Assembly (NCBI GenBank): GCA_038217425.1
Contig: JBBQPM010000301.1
Coordinates: 1 to 5,837, forward strand
Length of the DNA stretch: 5,837 nt
Direction of reading: 5' to 3'
Origin: JAIEPT01 sp038217425
GTDB taxonomy: Bacteria > Planctomycetota > Planctomycetia > Gemmatales > Gemmataceae
Of the stretch, positions 1 to 4,808 are shown piece by piece (position 1 is the first letter of the stretch; each line of letters opens with the position of its first letter). The position numbers and the translations under genes were made by a program. The notes under the pieces are model-generated. The model did no database searches. It saw only the letters and a list, made by a program, of their open reading frames with translations, and was not told the origin of the DNA.

Positions 1-25
1 GTTCGGAGTACCTCACCCACTGGGC

Positions 26-571
26 TTACATTTCCACGCCGAAATCGCGGATCGTGAAGATCGGCCGAAAGTCGTATTTCGAGCCGATCGCATCGCGCGC
101 CCCCTCCAGCCGATCAACGATGCACACCGCCGCGACGATGACGGCGCCCGCCTTCTCGATTTCCGCGATCGCCTGCAGCGCCGAGCCGCCGGTGGTCAGC
201 ACGTCGTCGAGCACCGCGACGCGCATGCCGGGTTTCAGCACGCCTTCGATGCGCTCCTGGCTGCCGTGCGACTTGGGCTGTTTTCGTACGAAGAATCCTT
301 CCAGAACTTTGCCATGCCGGAAGTACGCCGAGGCGAGCACCGCCGACAGCGGGATGGCGCCGACTTCCAGGCCCCCCGCCGCGTCGATATTCAGATCTTT
401 CGTCATGTCGTAGAGCACTTCGCCGAGCAGACCGATCACTTCGCTGTTGAAAATCGCCTTCTTGCTGTTGACGTAGTAGCTGCTCTCCTTGCCGGAAGCG
501 AGCGTGAACTTGCCGAAGGAGAAGGCGCGTTCCTTGAAGACTTCGAGGAGACGCTCGCGCGGATCGGTCAT
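26..571 (-). CDS. pyrE: Orotate phosphoribosyltransferase
   Basis: This enzyme joins orotate to PRPP to give orotidine 5'-monophosphate, the fifth step of de novo pyrimidine synthesis, in the cytoplasm. The 181-residue product carries the family landmarks in order: an N-terminal orotate-side segment with FTLASGKESSYYVNSKK (22-38), the GGLEVGAIPLSA segment (66-77), the mobile catalytic loop RKQPKSHG (96-103) with the Arg-Lys-x-x-Lys-x-His-Gly pattern known from Salmonella OPRTase, and the PRPP-binding loop VLDDVLTTGGS (120-130). No catalytic motif is missing. It is somewhat shorter than the 213-residue E. coli enzyme, within the range of compact bacterial forms. The start at 569-571 is preceded on the minus strand by AGGGG about six bases upstream, a good ribosome binding site. 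It is transcribed away from the membrane-protein genes, and I see no functional link to them. Confidence 0.96.
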   Translation of the reverse strand: MTDPRERLLEVFKERAFSFGKFTLASGKESSYYVNSKKAIFNSEVIGLLGEVLYDMTKDLNIDAAGGLEVGAIPLSAVLASAYFRHGKVLEGFFVRKQPKSHGSQERIEGVLKPGMRVAVLDDVLTTGGSALQAIAEIEKAGAVIVAAVCIVDRLEGARDAIGSKYDFRPIFTIRDFGVEM

Positions 572-741
572 GGAAAACCCCTGGTTTGCCTGATTTGAGA
601 TGGAATCGTCGACGCAGTCTCGCTCGTTTGCCCCGCTTACGCCCCAACATTTCGCTCTGGGCGCGGACGGGATTTTGGCTATCTTCCGCCCGCGCCATGG
701 GTCGATCTTTAGCGTTGGGAAACGATGGGCCCTTTAATTTT

Positions 742-838
742 AGCCACAGAGAGCACAGAGGACACGGAGAAAGAAATCGGACAACCGCGCTGGATTGGCA
801 TGATTTAATTCTCCGTGTCCTCTGTGTACTCTGTGGCT
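742..838. repeat. Dispersed palindromic repeat, copy 1 (intact)
   Basis: The left arm, 742-771, begins agccacagagagcacagagg. The right arm, 809-838, is its reverse complement with 28 of 30 positions matching (the differences are at 827-828). About 37 bases lie between the arms, and the AT-rich flanks partly continue the symmetry. This arm sequence is a type I recognise as frequent intergenic repeats in planctomycete and some other bacterial genomes. It resembles a non-coding miniature mobile or REP-like element, but I see no transposase and no clear target duplication. The right arm ends 36 bases before the start codon of the channel gene, so a transcript starting upstream would carry a long hairpin in its leader. 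Confidence 0.85.
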
Positions 839-863
839 GAATTATCTGAATCGGAAGTTTCAC

Positions 864-867
864 GGAG
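864..867 (+). promoter_or_regulatory. Ribosome binding site of the channel gene
   Basis: GGAG lies seven bases before ATG 875 and decides the start. An in-frame GTG at 815 would add 20 residues, but those are encoded partly by the right arm of the palindrome and have no such site, so it is the less likely start. Confidence 0.7.
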
Positions 868-874
868 AGATGAT

Positions 875-2377
875 ATGAGCGAGACTCGGCACACGCCACG
901 CAAGGGTTCGTTCCTCACGCTCGGGACGTTCCTCTTCGGCATCCCCTTCGGGCTCGGTACGGTGCAACTGCTGAGCAGCGACTTCGTTCCGCACGACGTT
1001 TCGCACTACGTGCAGCACGAAGTCGAACAGGTCGAAGTCGTCATGTTCTGCTGCGGCCTGATGATGCTCATGCTCAAATTCCTGGGCAGCGGCCTGGAAC
1101 GCTCGGCCTGCCGAAGCCAGCTCGTTCCCGCCTGGGACGGCAAACCGGTCCCCGCGAGCCAGGCGGGAAATCTTCTCGGCTACCTCAAGCAGCAGCCGGG
1201 CCGACTGCTCAACACGCTGCTGGGCCGACGCATCGAGAATATCCTCGGCTTCGTCGAAAACCGTGGCTCGGCCGACGATCTCGACGACCAGATGCGCAGC
1301 CTCTCCGACAACGATCACATGGCCCTCGATTCCAGCTATTCCCTCGTCCGCTTCATCACCTGGGCCATCCCCATCCTCGGCTTCCTCGGCACCGTGCTCG
1401 GCATCACCAAGGCGATCTCCAGCGTCGATCCCGAAACGCTCGACAAGAACCTCGGCAGCGTCACCGGCGGTCTCGGACTCGCGTTCGACGCCACCGCGCT
1501 CGGTCTGTCGCTCACCATGGTCCTTATGTTCATCACGTTCCTCACGGAGAAGATCGAGCAGAGCGTGCTCCAGCGCGTCGACGAAACCGCGGACGTCGAA
1601 CTCGCCCACCGCTTCCAGCGCGGCGGCGCCGACTCCTCCGGCATGGTCATGGAACTGCATCGGCACAGCGACATCCTTCTCGGCACCATGGAAAAGCTCG
1701 TCGAGAAGCAGGCCCTCGTCTGGGCGCGCACCATCGATCACGCCAACAAAACCTGGAACGAGACCGGCCTGGCCCAGCAGCGGAAGCTGACCGAGGCGCT
1801 CGAGGACGCGCTGCACACCACGTTGCGTTCCCATGGCGAGAAGCAGAAGGAAACGGAGGAAAAGCTTCTCGTTCGCCATCAGGCGATGCTGACCGCGATC
1901 ACGCAACTGGCCGGCTCGCTGCAGAAAACGTCCGAGGCGCAACAGTTCGCCTTCCAGAGGACCGTCGACGAGCAACAACGACTGCTGCTCAAGTCGGCCG
2001 AGGAACATCAGCGAGCCCTGCAGCAGCAACAGCTCGCCCTGCAGAAGTCGGCCTCGGATCAACAACTCGCGCTGCACAAGTCGGCCGAGGAACATCAGCG
2101 CACGCTGCAACAACAACAGCTCGCGCTGCACAAGTCGGCCGAGGAGCAGGCGAAGTCGCTGCAGCTTCTCGCCCACGGCATCCAGAGCCAGGCGCAGGCG
2201 CTGATCGGCGTGCAAGAAGGCGAGGCGAACCTGATCCGCTTGCAAGAATCGCTCAACCAGAATCTTTCGAGCCTGACCAATACCGGTATGTTCGAGCAGG
2301 CGGTCGAGAGTCTGACCGCGGCGGTTCATCTGTTGTCCGCGAAGCTGCAAAGCGGCGGCATGAAAAAGGCGGCCTAG
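875..2377 (+). CDS. MotA/TolQ/ExbB-type proton channel subunit with long coiled-coil tail
   Basis: The 500-residue product looks like the channel subunit of an ion-driven inner-membrane motor. Four membrane helices are visible at about 14-33, 55-70, 158-180 and 197-223, the arrangement of MotA. The third has IPILGFLGTVLGI (165-177) and the fourth GLGLAFDATALGLSL (199-213), the two signature stretches of the TolQ/ExbB channel domain. Thr173 and Thr207 sit 34 residues apart, close to the spacing of the two pore threonines in TolQ and ExbB. Residues 71-157 form a probable cytoplasmic loop. From about 225 to the end the protein is almost wholly helical, charged and Gln-rich, with a regular repeat at 358-433. 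TolQ and ExbB lack such a tail; ZorA of the Zorya defence system has one, but none of its ZorC or ZorD partners is visible here. The next gene starts 9 bases after the stop, so the two are probably co-transcribed. The family call is firm; the motor's purpose is unknown. Confidence 0.88.
   Translation: MSETRHTPRKGSFLTLGTFLFGIPFGLGTVQLLSSDFVPHDVSHYVQHEVEQVEVVMFCCGLMMLMLKFLGSGLERSACRSQLVPAWDGKPVPASQAGNLLGYLKQQPGRLLNTLLGRRIENILGFVENRGSADDLDDQMRSLSDNDHMALDSSYSLVRFITWAIPILGFLGTVLGITKAISSVDPETLDKNLGSVTGGLGLAFDATALGLSLTMVLMFITFLTEKIEQSVLQRVDETADVELAHRFQRGGADSSGMVMELHRHSDILLGTMEKLVEKQALVWARTIDHANKTWNETGLAQQRKLTEALEDALHTTLRSHGEKQKETEEKLLVRHQAMLTAITQLAGSLQKTSEAQQFAFQRTVDEQQRLLLKSAEEHQRALQQQQLALQKSASDQQLALHKSAEEHQRTLQQQQLALHKSAEEQAKSLQLLAHGIQSQAQALIGVQEGEANLIRLQESLNQNLSSLTNTGMFEQAVESLTAAVHLLSAKLQSGGMKKAA
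1946..2173 (+). repeat. Coiled-coil repeat of 11-11-7 periodicity within the channel tail
   Basis: Residues 358-433 divide without gaps into FAFQRTVDEQQ, RLLLKSAEEHQ, RALQQQQ, LALQKSASDQQ, LALHKSAEEHQ, RTLQQQQ, LALHKSAEEQA and KSLQLLA, that is 11-11-7-11-11-7-11-7. Each unit opens with hydrophobic positions and continues with charged and Gln residues. The 29-residue super-unit (11+11+7) occurs twice and the DNA of the copies is still very similar, for example ctgcacaagtcggccgagga at two places. This points to recent internal duplication of a helical-rod segment. Confidence 0.8.
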
Positions 2378-2386
2378 AGATCGCTC

Positions 2387-4045
2387 ATGCGACGTCCACC
2401 GCACAAAGTCCATGTCGACACCTTTCCCTTCCTCGCCGTCCTCCTGGCGGCGATGGGCTCGCTGATTCTCTTGCTCTTCATCATCGACCGTCGAGGAAAG
2501 ATCGCGGCACGCCACAAGGCGCACGAACTCGCCCAGCTCGCCGACAAAAGCCGAGCGGAGAAGATCGCGCAGCTCGAGGCCCGGCAAAAAGCCGAGTGGG
2601 ACAAGGAACACGACGCGATTCAGCGCCAGCTGCTGCAGCAGTCGGCCGATCTGAAATCCAAGAAGGACGCTCTCGACGCCGACCGCATGAAGACCGTGCT
2701 CTCGATTTCGATGTTCCGGGCGCAGCAACAAACGCTCGAAAGCGAGATCGCCCGCACGGGCCAGGAACTCGAGCGCGAGCGCGCCCTGCTCGCGGCCCGG
2801 CAGTCGCTGCTGCAGGACAAACTCGCCAAGGGCGACCTCACCCAGCGCCTCGAACTCGCGAAACTCACCGACGATCTGCTCAAGCTCGAGAGCTGGGCCA
2901 AGGAGTTGAGGAATCACAAAAGCGCCGAGCCCGAAGTCTATTCCCTCGTCCCCTACCAGGGCAAACGCGGCGACCGGCGCAAGCCGATGTACGTCGAATG
3001 CGTCGACGAGGGCCTGATCTTCCATCCCGAAAAAAGTCTGCTGCAGCGCGAGACGCTTAGCGTCGAAAACATCCGCGACGAAGTCGAACGTCGCGGCCTG
3101 CAGCGCGGCGGCAAGTCGCGCGCGGAGCTGTACGTGCTTTTTTTGATCCGGCCCGACGGCGTCAAATCGTACGGGCTGGCGCGGTCGTCGCTCACCATTT
3201 ACGGCGTCGACTTCGGCTACGAACTGGTGGAGGCCGACTGGGTCTTCGATTTCTCCAGCGAGGATTCGGCCAAGGAATCGTTCGCGAAGAACGGCAAGCC
3301 GCCGCTCGCCTTTCTGCCGGCGACGGCGCAGGCGGGCTCCCCGAAGGTCGGCGCCATCACCATGACGCCGAAGGTATCCAGCGGCATGAAGACGCCCGGC
3401 AGCAGCAGCGGAACTCCGGGCGCGCTGGGGCAATTCGCGTCTTCGCCGCTGCCCGCGCCCGGCCCGTGGCGTCCGGCAGCGCCCGGGGCGTTTCCCGGGA
3501 TGGGTCTTCCCATGACCGGAACGCCGGGCGGGTTCCCGTCGGGCGCGACGGGGCAACCGGGATCGGGAACGCCGGGCTCCTTCGCACCGAATCAATCCGT
3601 AGGAACGGTCGGGTCGGGGATGTCAGGGCCGTTTGCGCCGAACCCATCGCGGCAGGGAACGTTGGGCATTCCGGGTCAACCGATGCAAGGCGAACCCGGC
3701 CAGCCAGGGCAGTTTAGCTCGAACAAGCCTTTCAATCCCGGTCAACCGATGCAAGGAACGCCGGGACAGTTGATCCCAAACCAGCCGGGTGCAACAGGTC
3801 AGTTCGGGCAGGGCACCGGGCAGTTCACATCGAACAAACCATTCATCGCGAGTCAGCCAGGGCAAGGCACTCCCGGTCAGCAGGGGCAAGGCACGCCGGG
3901 GCAACCGGGACAAGGCACGCTGGGGCAACCGGGACAGGGCACGCCGGGGCAACCGGGACAGGGCACGCCGGGGCAACCGGGACAGGGCACGCCGGGGCAA
4001 CCGGGACCAGGCACGCCGGGTCCATTCACGCTGAACCAACCGTAG
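2387..4045 (+). CDS. Single-pass TolR/MotB-like membrane protein, interrupted by an in-frame TAG
   Basis: As read to the first stop the product has 552 residues. A short basic N-terminus is followed by one membrane helix (13-33, in the stretch VDTFPFLAVLLAAMGSLILL). Then come a charged coiled coil (about 36-175), a globular domain (about 185-290) with PMYVEC (200-205) and LFLIRPDG (251-258), and a Gly/Pro/Gln-rich region from about 311. The helix resembles the TolR/ExbD anchor (PLLDVLL in E. coli TolR), but Ala17 stands where those proteins have the essential Asp. There is no OmpA-like peptidoglycan-binding domain. Charge distribution places the bulk of the protein outside the inner membrane. 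The start ATG 2387 lies 9 bases after the channel gene's stop. The frame ends at TAG 4043-4045, inside the low-complexity region, and continues open to 4648 with matching composition and a second copy of the globular domain. I recall similar uncharacterised planctomycete proteins, but no function is known to me. Confidence 0.82.
   Translation: MRRPPHKVHVDTFPFLAVLLAAMGSLILLLFIIDRRGKIAARHKAHELAQLADKSRAEKIAQLEARQKAEWDKEHDAIQRQLLQQSADLKSKKDALDADRMKTVLSISMFRAQQQTLESEIARTGQELERERALLAARQSLLQDKLAKGDLTQRLELAKLTDDLLKLESWAKELRNHKSAEPEVYSLVPYQGKRGDRRKPMYVECVDEGLIFHPEKSLLQRETLSVENIRDEVERRGLQRGGKSRAELYVLFLIRPDGVKSYGLARSSLTIYGVDFGYELVEADWVFDFSSEDSAKESFAKNGKPPLAFLPATAQAGSPKVGAITMTPKVSSGMKTPGSSSGTPGALGQFASSPLPAPGPWRPAAPGAFPGMGLPMTGTPGGFPSGATGQPGSGTPGSFAPNQSVGTVGSGMSGPFAPNPSRQGTLGIPGQPMQGEPGQPGQFSSNKPFNPGQPMQGTPGQLIPNQPGATGQFGQGTGQFTSNKPFIASQPGQGTPGQQGQGTPGQPGQGTLGQPGQGTPGQPGQGTPGQPGQGTPGQPGPGTPGPFTLNQP
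3707..3880 (+). repeat. Degenerate 63-bp duplication in the Gly/Pro/Gln-rich region
   Basis: Codons 3707-3769 and 3818-3880 encode related 21-residue segments: GQFSSNKPFNPGQPM then QGTPGQ, and GQFTSNKPFIASQPG then QGTPGQ. The protein matches are closer than the DNA, so this duplication is older than the 24-bp array that follows. Confidence 0.7.
3860..4027 (+). repeat. 24-bp tandem repeat encoding GQGTPGQP, seven units
   Basis: Seven adjacent 24-base units code for residues 492-547: GQGTPGQQ, GQGTPGQP, GQGTLGQP, three further GQGTPGQP, and a diverged final GPGTPGPF. Units four to six (3932-4003) are almost identical in DNA. The unit is a multiple of three, so gain or loss of units would keep the reading frame. 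Glycine spacing is 2-3-3, which resembles collagen triplets (GTP, GQP) interrupted by one GQ per unit. The array ends 15 bases before the TAG at 4043. Confidence 0.92.
4043..4045 (+). other. In-frame TAG separating two halves of one open frame
   Basis: This is codon 553 counted from ATG 2387, in the context ...AAC CAA CCG TAG GAG GCA GGT CAG. A single C-to-T change from CAG (Gln) would create it, and Gln is the commonest residue type at this point in the repeats. After it the same frame stays open for 200 codons and ends at TAG 4646-4648. Confidence 0.9.
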
Positions 4046-4648
4046 GAGGCAGGTCAGCCCACACCGCTCCAGTTCAACCCGTCGACCGGTCCGGTTCCGC
4101 CGCTGCAGAGCGGATCGGGGGCGAAGGGACAACCCGGCTCCGGCACTCCGGGCCAGGGGACCTCCGAACCTTCGCAGGATCCGTTCGCGAAACCGAGCCA
4201 GGGCATCCCCGGCGGCATTCCGGTCGATCCTCAGGCCGACCCGGGCGATCCGCTCAACCGACTGAATCCATCGGTGCCGCCGATGTTTGCGGAGAAGAAG
4301 CCGGGGCCTCGTTTCGTGCCCAGGCCGATTTCAATCGGGCGGATGGTCGCCAATCGCGACTTCGTCATCACCATCGACTGCGAAGAAAACCAGGCGACGA
4401 TCTACCCGTCTGTGAAAGAGTACGACATGACCGACGCGGCGCAGGCCGACGCGATCAACCGCCAAATCGTGGCCGTCGTCAAGCAGCTGATCGCCAAACG
4501 GCAAGCGACGGTGCTGCCGGGCGAGCCGCCGTACCGTCCGCTGATTCGCCTGCGCGTTCGTCCCGACGGCACGCGCACCTACTTCCGCGTCTATCCGCTG
4601 CTGGTCGACCTGGGCGTGCCGATGAACCGCGACAACGTCGAGGAGTAG
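4046..4648 (+). pseudogene. Downstream half of the interrupted protein, with a second RPDG domain
   Basis: The frame of the preceding gene continues for 200 codons after the TAG. First comes about 85 residues of the same Gly/Pro/Gln-rich type (GQPGSGTPGQGTSEP and similar). Then follows a globular domain from about 4355 with DFVITIDCEENQATIYPS and, at 4559-4570, RPDG followed by TRTYF. This matches the layout of the domain at 2939-3256 (PMYVEC, then IRPDGVKSYG), so the intact protein would have had 753 residues with a domain on each side of the flexible region. The first possible internal start is GTG 4274, but it has no good ribosome binding site and would yield a 124-residue soluble fragment without an anchor. 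I label it a pseudogene because of the stop. Read-through or a sequence error would make it the C-terminal part of a working protein. Confidence 0.75.
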
Positions 4649-4672
4649 TTCGTCGTCGCAGTCGACAAGAGA

Positions 4673-4765
4673 AGCCGCAGAGAACACAGAGGAAGAGAGA
4701 GCTGAGAATCGCGATATTCATGGCCGGTCTCTTTCTTTATCTGTGCTCTCTGTGACCTCGGTGGC
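4673..4765. repeat. Dispersed palindromic repeat, copy 2 (eroded)
   Basis: The left arm begins agccgcagagaacacagagg (4673-4692) and matches the left arm of the copy at 742 in 18 of these 20 positions. The right arm, ending tctgtgctctctgtgacctc then ggtggcc (4740-4765), pairs with it imperfectly and holds a short insertion. Together with its flanks it fills the 160-base gap between the second and third membrane-protein genes. A run of seven T (4770-4776) follows directly, so a transcript would have a hairpin and U-run resembling a weak terminator or attenuator. The stem is mismatched, so I do not call a terminator. Confidence 0.7.
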
Positions 4766-4797
4766 CCGATTTTTTTGAGCGTTCAGTTTTCCGCGTG

Positions 4798-4803
4798 AAG
4801 AGG
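4798..4803 (+). promoter_or_regulatory. Ribosome binding site of the third membrane-protein gene
   Basis: AAGAGG lies five bases before ATG 4809 and supports that start. It is the strongest such site among the three plus-strand genes. Confidence 0.7.
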
Positions 4804-4808
4804 AAACC

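Larger units (their letters stand above)
572..874. other. Divergent intergenic region between pyrE and the channel gene
   Basis: These 303 bases separate two divergently transcribed genes, so promoters for both should lie here. I found no convincing pair of -35/-10 hexamers with normal spacing on either strand, which is not surprising for this kind of organism. The recognisable elements are the pyrE ribosome binding site next to 572, the palindrome at 742-838 and the ribosome binding site at 864-867. The reading frames crossing this stretch have no recognisable protein content. Their most regular parts (strings rich in HREHRGHGE or VLCVLCG) are translations of the palindrome arms. Confidence 0.7.

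Noticed and set aside
586..840. Small plus-strand frame upstream of the channel gene
   Set aside because: It has no domain, no clear ribosome binding site, and its end is the translated palindrome.
815..874. Upstream GTG start for the channel protein
   Set aside because: It begins inside the palindrome arm, lacks a ribosome binding site, and adds residues unlike the rest; ATG 875 has GGAG at normal spacing.
860..3595. A 911-codon open frame on the minus strand opposite the first two membrane-protein genes
   Set aside because: Its product is Arg/Leu/Glu/Val-rich with no recognisable domain and it mirrors the codon bias of the plus-strand genes, which have clear families and ribosome binding sites. 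It is a GC-rich antisense shadow.
3860..4027. CRISPR array
   Set aside because: The 24-base units are directly adjacent with no spacers and are in-frame coding repeats.
4044..4050. AGGAGG overlapping the in-frame TAG as a restart signal
   Set aside because: It is a good Shine-Dalgarno match by sequence, but no ATG, GTG or TTG follows at usable distance; the first in-frame candidate is GTG 4274, over 220 bases away.
3623..4132. Minus-strand frame with repeated RLPRRALS units
   Set aside because: The repeats are the reverse-strand reading of the GQGTPGQP array; the plus strand continues a well-supported protein.
4766..4776. Rho-independent terminator between the second and third genes
   Set aside because: The T-run is present but the preceding stem is mismatched and is better explained as an eroded copy of the dispersed palindrome.
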